A stretch of 54,070 bases of DNA from Betaproteobacteria bacterium (GCA_016704895.1 JADIZG010000021.1:1-54070); one strand, 5' to 3'; shown: positions 1 to 9,204, counted from the first letter of the stretch. Program-made: numbers and translations. Notes: generated by a model not told the origin, from the sequence alone.

Positions 1-1333
1 CCATCTCGCGGCGGAAACGCACGGTCTCGTCGTTCGGATCGAACTCGACGTCGTCCCAGCGCACGCTCGCGTGCGCGGCGACGCCGCGCTTGAGCTTCAC
101 GCCGTGCGCGAGCCCGAGCGGCAGCGCGCCCAGCGTCAGCGAGTCCGCGGCCGGCACCAGCTTGCCGTAGACCGTGTAGCCGCCTTCGCCGTCGAGCGTC
201 TCGCCGGCGGCGAGCGCGCGCTTCGCGGTCGCGACGACGTCGCCGCGCCAGCCGGTCGCCGACCCGGTCGGCTCGCCGCGCAATCCCGCCGACGCGACCG
301 AGATGCCGAGCTCGAGACCGATCGCGTGCGTCGGCTTGTACATCGCGCTGTAGCGCCCCGACGGATCGGTCGGGAACCCGTACTCGCCGAAGCAGCGCCG
401 CACGTAGTCCTCGCCCTGGCGCACCCCCGCACGGAACGTGACGTAGACGCCCCAGCGCAGGTCGCGGAACACCGGCCGGCCGTCGCGCTCGAGCGAGCTG
501 ATCACCTCGACCTGCCCGACGTGCTCGAGTTGTCCGCCTTCGTCGCGCGGCCTGAGCACGCGCGGGAGGTCGTCGACGCCGCAGGGCGGGAACGCGAGGC
601 CGCCCGGCGCCGGCGCGAGGCCGGTCGCGTTGGCGACCGCCGCCATCTCGATCGCGCTCTTCGTGCCGTCGAGGAACGAGTTGAACATCTGCGCGTTGAA
701 GTCGCCCGACGCGACCTGCTCCGGCGTGAAGCCGTAGTGCGGCCACACGGTCGCGGGCGTCGACTCGTGGTACGCGGGCAGGTACTTGGTGCCCTTGCCG
801 GCGGCGACGACCTCGAAGCCCGCCGTGCGGCACCAGTCGACCAGCTCGCAGATCAGCGCCGGCTGGTCGCCGTACGCGAGCGAGTAGACGATGCCGGCCT
901 CGCGCGCACGCCGGGCGAGCAGCGGGCCGGCGAGCGCGTCGGCCTCGACGTTGACCATCACGACGTGCTTGCCGTGCCTGCAGCACGCGAGCGCATGGCG
1001 GATGCCGGCGGCCGGACTGCCGGTCGCGTCGATCACGATCTCGACCTCGGGCGACGCGATCACGGCAGTCGTGTCGTCGGTGACGCACGTCGTGCCGCCG
1101 CGGCCCGCCTCGGCGATCGTCCTCGCCGCGTACCGCTCCGCGGGCCAGCCCACGCGTGCGAGCGACGCCTTCGCGCGGTCCGGCGCGAGATCCGCGACCG
1201 CGACCAGGTGGATGCCCGGCGTGTGCTTCGCCTGCGCGAGGTACATCGAGCCGAACTTGCCCGCGCCGATCAGCGCGACGCGCAGCGGGCGGCCGGCGGA
1301 GGCGCGCTCCTCGAGCATGCGGTGGAGGTTCAT
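1..1333 (-). CDS. DXR-like (DRL-family) NAD(P)-dependent oxidoreductase, 3' end cut by window edge
   Basis: About 444 codons are visible and the C-terminus lies beyond base 1. Manual reverse translation gives an N-terminal Rossmann segment (VALIGAGKFGSMYLAQAK, roughly residues 15-32) like the NAD-binding domain of homoserine dehydrogenases. It is followed by a catalytic region and, near the visible end, a SAF-like stretch (YGKLVPAADSLTLGALPLGL). That architecture is the DRL family, named for a Brucella enzyme that replaces classical DXR in the MEP isoprenoid pathway. Relatives act on other sugar acids, so the substrate is not settled. The start ATG at 1333 overlaps the TGA of the HAD gene upstream (ATGA), implying translational coupling; an internal ATG at 1318 is an alternative. 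Family is fairly sure, function is inference. Confidence 0.7.
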   Translation of the reverse strand, partial: MNLHRMLEERASAGRPLRVALIGAGKFGSMYLAQAKHTPGIHLVAVADLAPDRAKASLARVGWPAERYAARTIAEAGRGGTTCVTDDTTAVIASPEVEIVIDATGSPAAGIRHALACCRHGKHVVMVNVEADALAGPLLARRAREAGIVYSLAYGDQPALICELVDWCRTAGFEVVAAGKGTKYLPAYHESTPATVWPHYGFTPEQVASGDFNAQMFNSFLDGTKSAIEMAAVANATGLAPAPGGLAFPPCGVDDLPRVLRPRDEGGQLEHVGQVEVISSLERDGRPVFRDLRWGVYVTFRAGVRQGEDYVRRCFGEYGFPTDPSGRYSAMYKPTHAIGLELGISVASAGLRGEPTGSATGWRGDVVATAKRALAAGETLDGEGGYTVYGKLVPAADSLTLGALPLGLAHGVKLKRGVAAHASVRWDDVEFDPNDETVRFRREM

Positions 1334-1956
1334 CGCGCGCTCCCGGGCGTCGCTGCGTGGATCCCGAGCTCGGCGAGTGCGGGCGCCAGCGCCTCGAAGC
1401 GCGGCACCTGCCGGGCGTGCAATCCGACCGCGCGCGCCGCCTCGACGTTGATCCGGTTGTCGTCGACGAAGAGCGCCCGGTCGGCCGCGATGCCGAGCGC
1501 GTCGAGCACGTGCTCGAAATAGTCGGCGTCGGGCTTGAGCTTGCCCACCATGAACGAGGGGAAGTTGTGGTGGAACAGGGCCGGCAGGTCCCAGTCGCGC
1601 GCGAAGCGGTGCCAGTGCAGCTCGTTCGTGTTCGAGAGCGAGGCGAGCCTGTAGCGGGGCGCCAGCGCCGCGAGCAGCGCACCGGCGTCGGGGTGCAGCG
1701 AGCGGGGCCACCAGGCGAACTCGCCGAGGAACGTCTCGGCGTCGACCGGCAGCCCGAACTCGGCGACGATCGCGTCGGCGAACGCCTCGCGGTTCGTGCG
1801 GCCGGTCTCGTAGGCGCGCACGGCGGGCGAGCCGAGCCAGCGGCGCCACAGCTCGTCGGTCGTCCCGAGCGACGGACTCCATTCCAGCATGCGCTCGACG
1901 CCGGCCAGCTCGATCATCACGCCGCCCAGGTCGAACAGGATCGCGTCGATCCTCAT
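1330..1956 (-). CDS. HAD-superfamily phosphatase (YihX-like)
   Basis: A 208-residue HAD hydrolase. Motif I is FDLGGVMIE near residues 8-16, so the usual second Asp of DxD is Gly, as in YihX-type glucose-1-phosphate phosphatases. Motif III lies near LSNTNELHWHRF and motif IV is FVDDNRINVEAA near residue 160. It is a soluble cytoplasmic enzyme that probably dephosphorylates a small sugar phosphate. Its stop overlaps the start of the DRL-like oxidoreductase, so the two may share a sugar-phosphate pathway; that is inference from the overlap only. Confidence 0.85.
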   Translation of the reverse strand: MRIDAILFDLGGVMIELAGVERMLEWSPSLGTTDELWRRWLGSPAVRAYETGRTNREAFADAIVAEFGLPVDAETFLGEFAWWPRSLHPDAGALLAALAPRYRLASLSNTNELHWHRFARDWDLPALFHHNFPSFMVGKLKPDADYFEHVLDALGIAADRALFVDDNRINVEAARAVGLHARQVPRFEALAPALAELGIHAATPGSAR

Positions 1957-1975
1957 GCTCGTACCGTTTCCCGGC

Positions 1976-2851
1976 TCAATGGAGCGCGACCACGAGGCCG
2001 ATCGGCACGAAGATCACCGACATCGCGTTGCCGATCAGCACGATCGAGGCGACCTTCGCCGGCTCCTGCCGGTAGTGCTCGGCGACCATGAAGTTGAGCA
2101 CGGCGGGCGGCAGGCAGCCGAACAGGAACAGGAGCCCGGTCTGGAGCTTGTCGAGGCCGAGAACCGGCGCGAGCAGGCCGGCGCAGGCGAGTCCGGTCAG
2201 CGGGCAGACCAGTCCGCCGATGACGCCGAGCCGCGTGTCGCTCCAGCGGATCGCGGTCATGCGCACGCCGAGCGACAGCAGCATCAGCGGGATCATCGCG
2301 TCGCCGACGAGCTTCAGCGTCACCGCGGCGACCTCGGGCATCGGCGGGTGGAACACGGCGAACGCGAATCCCGCGACCGTCGACCACACCATCGGGTTGC
2401 GCAGCAGGTTCCCGAACTTCGCGTGGTGGTCGATCAGCCAGGCCCCCAGCGTGAAGTGCAGCAGGTTGCTGATCGTGAACAGCGCCACCATCGCGGCGAA
2501 GCCCGCGTCGCCGAACGCGAGGACCGCCAGCGGCAGCCCGAGGTTGCCGCAGTTGTTGAACATCATCGGCGGCACGAACGTGCGGTGGTCCTCGTGCAGC
2601 AGCTTCGCGAACGGCCACGCGAGCAGGCCCGAGCCCAGCACGATGCCGATGCTGCCCAGGATCAGCAGCCGGTTGTCCCACAGGTCGAACGACTTCGACG
2701 ACAGCGCCGAGAAGATCAGCGCGGGCGCGAGCACGTTCATCGACAGCCGGTTGACGATCGCCATGTCCGGCTGCGTGCGGCGACCCCAGAACCAGCCGAG
2801 CGCGACCACGGCGAACACCGGGAGGATGATGCCGAGGAGGCGTTCGAGCAT
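1976..2851 (-). CDS. AEC (auxin efflux carrier) family transporter
   Basis: A 291-residue inner-membrane protein with about ten hydrophobic segments in two halves. It starts MLERLLGIILPVFAVVALGWFWG minus its last residues shown here, and has the family's Asn/Pro-rich half-site (VNRLSMNVLAPALIFSAL) near residues 35-52. AEC proteins export organic acids or amino-acid-like anions; the substrate cannot be read from sequence. No Shine-Dalgarno motif precedes the ATG. Instead an inverted-repeat element (2852-3020) touches the start codon and separates this gene from hslU upstream. The HAD gene follows after 19 bases, so the three genes probably form one transcription unit. Confidence 0.85.
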   Translation of the reverse strand: MLERLLGIILPVFAVVALGWFWGRRTQPDMAIVNRLSMNVLAPALIFSALSSKSFDLWDNRLLILGSIGIVLGSGLLAWPFAKLLHEDHRTFVPPMMFNNCGNLGLPLAVLAFGDAGFAAMVALFTISNLLHFTLGAWLIDHHAKFGNLLRNPMVWSTVAGFAFAVFHPPMPEVAAVTLKLVGDAMIPLMLLSLGVRMTAIRWSDTRLGVIGGLVCPLTGLACAGLLAPVLGLDKLQTGLLFLFGCLPPAVLNFMVAEHYRQEPAKVASIVLIGNAMSVIFVPIGLVVALH

Positions 2852-3020
2852 CAGGAGTCAGGATTCAGTTGGCAGGATTGAGTTGGCAGGCACCGGTCGA
2901 GGCATCGCCACCCGGCTGCGGTCCGGTGGCGACCGCGGTTGGCTGGTTTCGGTGTCGGCGGGATCGCGGCGCCCAGCGGAGGCGCCGCCGAGACGCCTGC
3001 CAACTGACTCCTGACTCCTG
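2852..3020. repeat. Long-arm inverted repeat filling the hslU / AEC gap (copy 1)
   Basis: The left arm (2852-2876) and right arm (2996-3020) are 25 bases each and match as reverse complements at 24 of 25 positions. Each contains two GGAGTCA-like units followed by AGTTGGCAGG. The 119-base centre is GC-rich with further local palindromes. The element starts on the base next to the AEC start codon and ends four bases from the hslU stop codon. A related copy lies at 42440-42607. Confidence 0.8.
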
Positions 3021-3024
3021 GCTC

Positions 3025-4353
3025 CTAGAGAATGTACTTCGCCAGGTTGTCGTCGCCGACGATCCCCGAGAGCCGGGTGTCGACGTAGGCGGCGTCGACG
3101 GCGATCGTCTCGCGGTCGCGGTGCGACGCGGTGTACGAGATCTCCTCGAGCAGGCGCTCCATCACCGTGTAGAGGCGCCTCGCGCCGATGTTCTCCTGCT
3201 TCTCGTTCACCGCGTGCGCGATCTCGGCGATGCGGCGGATCGCGTCGGGGCGGAACTCGAGCTCGACGTTCTCGGTGCGCAGCAGCGCCTCGTACTGGCG
3301 CACGAGGCACGCGTCGGTCGCGGTGAGGATCTGCTCGAAGTCGGCGACGGTGAGCGAGGTGAGCTCGACGCGGATCGGGAAGCGGCCCTGCAGCTCGGGG
3401 ATCAGGTCCGACGGCTTGGACAAGTGGAACGCGCCCGCGGCGATGAACAGCACGTGGTCGGTGCGCACCATGCCGTACTTGGTCGTCACCGTCGTGCCCT
3501 CGACCAGCGGCAGGAGGTCGCGCTGCACGCCCTGTCGCGACACGTCGGCGCCCTGCATGTCCGAGCGCGACGCGATCTTGTCGATCTCGTCGAGGAACAC
3601 GATGCCGTTCTGCTCGACCGACGCGAGCGCCTTCGCCTTGATGTCGTCCTCGCTGACGAGCTTCGCCGCCTCCTCGTCGGTCAGCGCCTTCATCGCCTCG
3701 GCGACCTTCATGCGCTGGACCTTGCGGCGCCCGCCCGACATCTGCTGGAACATGCCCTGGATCTGCGCGGTCAGGTCCTCCATGCCGGGCGGCGCCATGA
3801 TCTCCATCGACGCCGGCGTCGCCGAGACCTCGATCTCGACCTCCTTGTCGTCGAGCCGGCCCTCGCGGAGCATCTTGCGGAATTTCTGGCGTGTCGCCGT
3901 GTCGGTCGGCTGCATGTCGTGGAAGTTCACCTCGCGCGCCGGTGGCAGCAGCACGTCGAGGATGCGCTCCTCGGCCGAGTCGGCGGCGCGGTCGCGCACC
4001 TTGCGCGCCTCGGCCTCGCGCGTCTGCTTGACGGCGACGTCGATCAGGTCGCGCACGATCGTGTCGACGTCGCGCCCGACGTAGCCGACCTCGGTGAACT
4101 TGGTCGCCTCGACCTTGATGAACGGCGCGTCGGCGAGCCGCGCGAGCCGTCGCGCGATCTCGGTCTTGCCGACGCCGGTCGGCCCGATCATCAGGATGTT
4201 CTTCGGCGTGATCTCGTCGCGCAGCTCCTCGGGCACCTGCTGGCGCCGCCAGCGGTTGCGCAGCGCGATCGCGACCGCGCGCTTCGCGTCGTGCTGCCCG
4301 ACGATGTGCTTGTCGAGCTCGGAGACGATCTCCTGGGGCGTCATCGACGACAT
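3025..4353 (-). CDS. hslU: ATP-dependent protease ATPase subunit HslU
   Basis: A 442-residue AAA+ unfoldase of the HslVU (ClpYQ) protease, which unfolds substrates and feeds them to HslV in the cytoplasm. Walker A is GPTGVGKTE near residues 57-65, the pore loop is GYVGRDV near 88, Walker B is IVFLDEIDKIA, and the C-terminus ends in YIL, the tail that docks into HslV. The start at 4353 (MSSMTPQEIVSELDKHIVGQ) matches the family; longer upstream starts run into non-conserved sequence. The usual upstream partner hslV is absent here: the neighbour is a divergent SodC-like gene, and hslV lies at 12394 on the other strand. Confidence 0.97.
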   Translation of the reverse strand: MSSMTPQEIVSELDKHIVGQHDAKRAVAIALRNRWRRQQVPEELRDEITPKNILMIGPTGVGKTEIARRLARLADAPFIKVEATKFTEVGYVGRDVDTIVRDLIDVAVKQTREAEARKVRDRAADSAEERILDVLLPPAREVNFHDMQPTDTATRQKFRKMLREGRLDDKEVEIEVSATPASMEIMAPPGMEDLTAQIQGMFQQMSGGRRKVQRMKVAEAMKALTDEEAAKLVSEDDIKAKALASVEQNGIVFLDEIDKIASRSDMQGADVSRQGVQRDLLPLVEGTTVTTKYGMVRTDHVLFIAAGAFHLSKPSDLIPELQGRFPIRVELTSLTVADFEQILTATDACLVRQYEALLRTENVELEFRPDAIRRIAEIAHAVNEKQENIGARRLYTVMERLLEEISYTASHRDRETIAVDAAYVDTRLSGIVGDDNLAKYIL

Positions 4354-4480
4354 GGGATGGATGGGCGGAAGGCGACGGGGACGCAGGATCGACATCGATC
4401 CGGCCGGGCCAGCGATTGTACCGTGCGCCCCGGGGCCGACCGATGGCGGCGCGCCGCCGCATCGCCTATCATGCGGGCCC

Positions 4481-5059
4481 ATGCCTCGCTTTGCCCGCCT
4501 CCTCCCGCTGCCTGCCCGCCGGACCCTGATCGTCGCGCTGGCGTCGGGCCTCGCCGCGTGCCAGTCCCCGGGCAAGCCCCCCGCCGAACCGGAAACCGGG
4601 AAGCCTGCGCCGTCACCCGGCGTCGAGGCGCGGCTCGCGCCCTCGAACGGCAGCGCGGGTCAGGGGACGGTGAAGTTCGTCGTGCGCGGCGACAGCCTGG
4701 TCACGCTCGTCTCGGTCGCCGGCCTGATCATGGGCTCGTACCGGGTCTCGATCCACGAGACCGGCAACTGCACGTCGCCCAACGCCTTCTCGGCGGGCCG
4801 ACCCTGGGCGCCGCCGGGTTCGCCGAGGGCGGCGGTCGACCTGTTCCCGGAGATGAGGGTCTCGGAGCCGGGCCACGGACTGCTGACGACGACCGTTCGG
4901 GGCATGCTCCTCACCGGTCCCGACGGACTCGAAGGGAAGTCGGTCATCGTCTCCGCGGGCACGACGGTCGACGCCGACGTGGTGCCCGGGGTCCCGAACC
5001 GCCGCGTGCTGTGCGGCGTGATCGGCCCGCCCCGCAGCATCCTGGACGTCTTCAACTGA
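4481..5059 (+). CDS. SodC-like lipoprotein lacking the metal ligands
   Basis: 192 residues with a lipoprotein signal (lipobox LAAC, Cys27). The mature part aligns by eye with Cu/Zn superoxide dismutase, such as the intact copy at 9946. The SOD motif GFHVHEKGDC appears as YRVSIHETGNC, so the first copper His is Ser90 and only His92 remains. The SAGGHFNPEG region is SAGRPWAPPG, and the C-terminal copper His is lost. Both disulfide cysteines appear kept (Cys97 and Cys178). It is therefore probably a periplasmic protein with the SOD fold but no dismutase activity. It diverges from hslU. Identity is by motif comparison, function unknown. Confidence 0.7.
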   Translation: MPRFARLLPLPARRTLIVALASGLAACQSPGKPPAEPETGKPAPSPGVEARLAPSNGSAGQGTVKFVVRGDSLVTLVSVAGLIMGSYRVSIHETGNCTSPNAFSAGRPWAPPGSPRAAVDLFPEMRVSEPGHGLLTTTVRGMLLTGPDGLEGKSVIVSAGTTVDADVVPGVPNRRVLCGVIGPPRSILDVFN

Positions 5060-5086
5060 TCGCACTCCTCCAGTCCTCCAGCCGCC

Positions 5087-5877
5087 ATGGGCTTCCTCGC
5101 CGACCGCAAGATCCTGATCACCGGTGTCCTGTCGAACCGCTCGATTGCCTACGGCGTCGCGCGCGCCTGCAAGCGCGAAGGCGCGGCGCTCGCGTTCACC
5201 TACGTCAACGAGGACCTCAAGGACCGCGTCACGAAGCTGGCGTCCGAGTTCGGGTCCTGCCCGGTGATCCCGTGCGACGTCGCGCACGACGGCCAGATCG
5301 ACGCGCTGTTCGACGCGCTGAAGCGCGAGTGGGGCAGCCTCGACGGCCTGCTGCACTCGATCGCGTTCGCGCCGCGCGAGGCGCTCGCCGGCGACTTCCT
5401 GAACGCGATCACGCGCGAGGCGTTCGGCATCGCGCACGACATCTCGAGCTATAGCCTCGCGGCGCTCGCGAAGGGGGCGCGCCCGCTGATGCAGGGGCGC
5501 CCGGGTCGATCGTGACGCTGACCTACCTCGGCGCGGTTCGCTCGGTGCCCAACTACAACGTGATGGGCCTCGCGAAGGCGAGCCTCGAGGCGAACGTGCG
5601 CTATCTCGCGTCGTGCCTGGGCTCGGAGGGCCTCCGCGCGAACGGCATCTCGGCGGGGCCGATCAAGACGCTCGCCGCCGCGGGAATCGGCAACTTCTCG
5701 AAGCTGCTTTCGCGTTTCGAGGCGAGGGCGCCCATCCACCGCGGCATCACGATCGACGAGGTGGGCAACGTCGCGGCGTTTCTGTTCTCCGACCTCGCGA
5801 GCGCGATCACGGGCGAGATCGTCTACGTCGACGGCGGCTACTCGACCGTCGCGGTCGGGGCCGGCGAGGAGAGCTGA
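5087..5877 (+). CDS. fabI: Enoyl-[acyl-carrier-protein] reductase FabI, one-base frameshift
   Basis: NADH-dependent enoyl-ACP reductase, last step of the fatty-acid elongation cycle. The N-terminal part (MGFLADRKILITGVLSNRSI) carries the FabI-type cofactor motif. The C-terminal part has TYLGAVRSVPNYNVMGLAKA with the catalytic Tyr-x6-Lys, and ends VDGGYSTVAVGAGEES. The two parts are in different frames: a G is missing in the CCCGGG run near 5508-5512, where MQGRPGSIVTLTYLG is expected. Restoring it gives about 263 residues, the family length. The break is probably a sequence error because both halves are well conserved. Confidence 0.93.
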
Positions 5878-5915
5878 CCGCGCGGGCGCGCGCCGTCGCG
5901 TCGCCGCCAAACCGG

Positions 5916-7544
5916 ATGACGTCGCGCGTCTTCGATGCGGTGCTGATCGGCGGAGGCCACAACGGCCTCGTCTGCGCGGCGTACCTCGCCGCGGCGGGCC
6001 TCGACGTCTGCGTGTGCGAGCGCCGGGACGTCGTCGGCGGCGCCGCCGTCACCGAGGCGTTCCACCCGGGCTTCCGCAACTCGACCGCCAGCTACACGGT
6101 GAGCCTGCTCGACCCGCAGGTGATCCGCGACCTCCGCCTCGCCGAGCACGGCCTGTCGATCGTCGAGCGGCCGTATGCGAACTTCCTGCCGCTGTCGGCC
6201 CGCGAGGGCGATTTCCTGAAGGTCGGCGGCGGGCTCGCCGCGACGCAGGCCGAGGTCGCGAAGTTCTCGGCGCGCGACGCCGAGGCGCTCCCCGGCTACT
6301 ACGCGATGCTCGACCGTGTCGCCGACGTGCTGCGCGACCTCGTCCACCGCACGCCGCCCGACGTGGCGAACCCGGAGCGGCGCGACCTCGCGTCGATGCT
6401 GGAGGCGTGGAAGACGCTGCGCTCGTTCCGCGCGCTCACGCTCGCCGAGCGCCGCGACGTCGTCGACCTGTTCACGAAGAGCGCCGGCGAGATCCTCGAT
6501 CGCCGCTTCGAGTCGGCGCCGATCAAGGCGGCGTTCGGCTTCGACGCGGTCGTCGGCAACTTCGCGAGCCCCTACGCGCCCGGATCGGCCTACGTGCTGC
6601 TGCACCACGTGTTCGGCGAGGTGAACGGCAGGCGCGGGCAGTGGGGCCACGCGAAGGGGGGCATGGGCGCGATCACGCAGGCGATGGCCAGGGAGTGCGT
6701 CGCGCGCGGCGTCGCGATCCGCACCGGCGCCGCGGTCGCGCGCGTGGTGGTCAAGGGCGGCCGGGCCTGCGGTGTCGAGCTCGAGGGCGGCGACGTGGTC
6801 GAGGCGAAGCGCGTCGTCGCCAACGTCAATCCGAAGCTCCTGTTCGAGCGGCTCGTCGATCCCGCGCACGTGGACGCGGACTTCCGCGCGCGGATGGCGG
6901 GGTACCGCTGCGGGTCGGGGACGTTCAGGATGAACGTCGCGCTCTCGGCGCTGCCGGATTTCGCGTGCCTGCCCGGCCGCGCGGCCGCGCCGCATCACGC
7001 GAGCGGCATCGTGATCGCGCCCTCGCTCGCGTACATGGAGCGCGCGTACTTCGACGCGAAGACCTCGGGCTGGTCGCGCGAGCCGATCGTCGAGGTGCTG
7101 ATCCCGTCGGTCGTCGACGATTCGCTCGCGCCGCCGGGCATGCACGTGGCGAGCCTGTTCTGCCAGCACGCGCACCCGGACGTGGCGTCGGCGCGGCCGG
7201 GCACGACCTGGGACGACCATCGCGACGAGGTCGCCGACCTGATGATCGACACGGTGGAGCGGATGGCGCCCGGCTTCCGCGCGAGCGTGATCGGACGGCG
7301 CGCGCTCTCGCCGCTCGACCTCGAGCGCGAGTTCGGCCTCACCGGCGGCGACATCTTCCACGGCGCGCTGGGCCTCGACCAGCTCTACGCGACCCGTCCT
7401 GCGCTCGGCGCGGCGAACTACCGGATGCCGGTGCGGGGGCTCTACCTGTGCGGTGCGGGCGCGCACCCGGGCGGCGGCGTCACCGGCATCCCGGGACGCA
7501 ACGCCGCGCGCGAGATCCTGCGCGACGCGCGCCGCAGGAAGTGA
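5916..7544 (+). CDS. Phytoene-desaturase-like FAD-dependent oxidoreductase (PYROXD2-like)
   Basis: 542 residues. The start at 5916 puts MTSRVFDAVLIGGGHNGLVC at the N-terminus, a dinucleotide-binding motif (GGGHNG) followed by CERRDVVGGAAVTE. The C-terminal FAD motif is LYLCGAGAHPGGGVTGIPG. It resembles the bacterial phytoene desaturase / PYROXD2 group of flavin amine-oxidase-fold enzymes. No carotenoid genes are nearby, so a carotenoid substrate is not supported. It follows fabI by 38 bases on the same strand and is convergent with rnpB. No membrane segment or signal peptide is visible. Confidence 0.82.
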   Translation: MTSRVFDAVLIGGGHNGLVCAAYLAAAGLDVCVCERRDVVGGAAVTEAFHPGFRNSTASYTVSLLDPQVIRDLRLAEHGLSIVERPYANFLPLSAREGDFLKVGGGLAATQAEVAKFSARDAEALPGYYAMLDRVADVLRDLVHRTPPDVANPERRDLASMLEAWKTLRSFRALTLAERRDVVDLFTKSAGEILDRRFESAPIKAAFGFDAVVGNFASPYAPGSAYVLLHHVFGEVNGRRGQWGHAKGGMGAITQAMARECVARGVAIRTGAAVARVVVKGGRACGVELEGGDVVEAKRVVANVNPKLLFERLVDPAHVDADFRARMAGYRCGSGTFRMNVALSALPDFACLPGRAAAPHHASGIVIAPSLAYMERAYFDAKTSGWSREPIVEVLIPSVVDDSLAPPGMHVASLFCQHAHPDVASARPGTTWDDHRDEVADLMIDTVERMAPGFRASVIGRRALSPLDLEREFGLTGGDIFHGALGLDQLYATRPALGAANYRMPVRGLYLCGAGAHPGGGVTGIPGRNAAREILRDARRRK

Positions 7545-7723
7545 CCTCCGGAACGTGGGCGGTCGGGGAAGGCTAGCGTTCCAGTCGATGTTCGGAGGTG
7601 AGCGAGGTCGGACTTTCCGGCGTCCGGCGTCGGCGAGCGCCCGCGCGGGCCGATCTCCGGCGCCGCCGACCACTCAGGACGCGCGGGGTGGCTTCTTCGT
7701 CCAGGAGCACACCCTCGGGTCAG

Positions 7724-7741
7724 GTCAGGCACGTGCCTGAC
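7724..7741. repeat. Perfect 18-bp palindrome next to the rnpB 3' end
   Basis: GTCAGGCACGTGCCTGAC is a perfect palindrome about ten bases past the predicted 3' end of RNase P RNA. It has no T run on the rnpB strand, so it is not a classical terminator. The motif resembles short intergenic repetitive (REP-like) sequences, but only one copy was found in the window. Confidence 0.5.
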
Positions 7742-7751
7742 ACCGGAGGTA

Positions 7752-8105
7752 AGTCGAAGTCCGCCGGTAAGCCGGGTTCTGTTACGGCGCCCCCGAAAGT
7801 GCGCTATGGCCGTCATTCCTCTAGGCCCACCGTTGCCGGTGGGCTCGAGCCGCCTACCCGCGGACGACGCGAGCAGCGTCATGGTCCGCCTACTTGGCGT
7901 TGCTCCGGATGGAGGTTGCCGCGTTTCACCCGCCCCGGTGTGACCCGGGGCGACTCGTCTCTGTGGCCCTGTTCCTCGCCTTGACCGCGGCGGCGAAGCC
8001 GCGGCTGCTGCGGCCGGGCGTTACCCGGCATCCTGCTCTGCGGAGCCCGGACTTTCCTCTCCCCCCGCACGAGGCGGGAGCAGCGACGGTCTGGCGGACT
8101 TCGGA
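7752..8105 (-). ncRNA. rnpB: RNase P RNA (bacterial type A)
   Basis: On the minus strand the 5' end GAAGTCCGCCAGACCGTCGC leads into GAGGAAAGTCCGGGCTCC near 8049-8066, the universal CRI signature. Further on there is the conserved region around AGGCCCACC / CTTGAGCC equivalents, and the 3' end reads AACCCGGCTTACCGGCGGAC. The first and last stretches (GAAGTCCGCC and GGCGGACTTC) pair as helix P1, which sets the ends. About 350 bases, normal for type A. It is the catalytic RNA that matures tRNA 5' ends. It lies directly after the restored end of pyrC. Confidence 0.95.
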
Positions 8106-8107
8106 GG

Positions 8108-9182
8108 CTAGGATACACCCCGGGGCGGCGAGTTCCCGGCGACGCGCCAGCGCACCGTCTCGCCCGCGCGCAGCGGCACGATCGTCTCGCGCCCGAACGG
8201 ATACTCGGCGGGAACCGTCAAGGCTCGCGCACCAGCGTCACTGTGTCGTCGTGGGGCGGAAGTCCGTAGAACGCCGCGCCGTGGCGGCTCGCGAAGCCCT
8301 CGAGCCGGTCGAGCGCGCCGGCGTCCTCGAACGCCTCCGCGTACAGTTCCAGCGCGACGGGCGCCGAATAGCAGCCGGCGCATCCGCACGCGTGCTCCTT
8401 CGTGTGGCGCGCATGCGGCGCGCTGTCGGTGCCGAGGAAGAACTTCGGGCTGCCCGAGGTCGCGACCGCGACGAGCGAGCGGCGGTGCGCCTCGCGCTTG
8501 AGGATCGGCAGGCAGTAGTAGTGCGGCCGGAGGCCGCCGACGAGCATCGCGTTGCGCGACCACAGCAGGTGCTGCGGCGTGACGGTCGCGGCGACGCGCG
8601 GCGGCGCTTCCGCGACGAACTGCGCGGCCTCGTTCGTCGTGATGTGCTCGAGGACGATCCTGAGCCCCGGGAAGTCGCGCACGAGGCGCGCGAGGGCTCC
8701 GTCGACGAATGCGCGCTCGCGGTCGTAGATGTCGACGTCCGGGTCGGTGACCTCGCCGTGCAGCGAGAGCACGAGCCCGTGCTTCTCGATCGCCTCGATC
8801 GCCGGGTACGCGCGCTCGAGCGCGGTCACGCCGGAGTCCGAGTTCGTCGTCGCGCCCGCCGGGTAGTACTTGATCGCGTGGATCGCGCCGGACGCCTTCG
8901 CGGCCGCGATCTCGGCGGGCGGCGTGTTGTCGGTCAGGTAGAGCGTCATCAGCGGCTCGAACCGGCTCGCGGGCCGGCCGCTGCGACGATCCGGTCGCGG
9001 TAGGCGAGCGCCGAGGCGACCGTCGTGACCGGCGGCTTCAGGTTCGGCATGACGATTGCTCGCCCGAACACGCGCGCCGTCGCGCCGACGACCGCTGCCA
9101 GGGCGTCCCCGTCCCGCAGATGGAGGTGCCAGTCGTCGGGGCGGCGGAGCGTGAGCGTGGCGGGGGCGGACCGGGTCGTCAT
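8108..9182 (-). CDS. pyrC: Dihydroorotase PyrC, two one-base frameshifts
   Basis: Zinc amidohydrolase of pyrimidine synthesis (carbamoyl-aspartate to dihydroorotate). Metal motif HLHLRDG is at the N-terminus, KYYPAGATTNSDSG carries the carboxylated Lys, and HITTNEAAQF and FFLGTDSAPH follow. The frame breaks near 8975 (a base missing in GGCCGGCCC) and near 8219, where TGG has become TGA (LVREP stop, expected LVREPWTVPAEYPFG). After restoration the protein ends at 8108 at about family length (around 345 residues plus a short tail). Start 9182 is preferred over 9203 because a TATAAT box at 9210-9205 would put the transcript start downstream of 9203. rnpB follows at once. Confidence 0.92.
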
Positions 9183-9204
9183 CGGAAATCCCTGAATTTT
9201 CATG

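Noticed and set aside
71..1522. Plus-strand open frame of 483 codons over the left-edge genes
   Set aside because: It runs antisense to the DRL-like and HAD genes, which have clear motifs; its Arg-rich product matches nothing recognisable.
2852..3024. Ordinary rho-independent terminator of hslU
   Set aside because: The arms are 25 bases with a 119-base centre, no T run follows, and a related copy exists at 42440, so it is treated as a repeat element.
8949..9203. Short independent gene of 84 codons
   Set aside because: It is the N-terminal part of pyrC (HLHLRDG motif) cut off by a frameshift.
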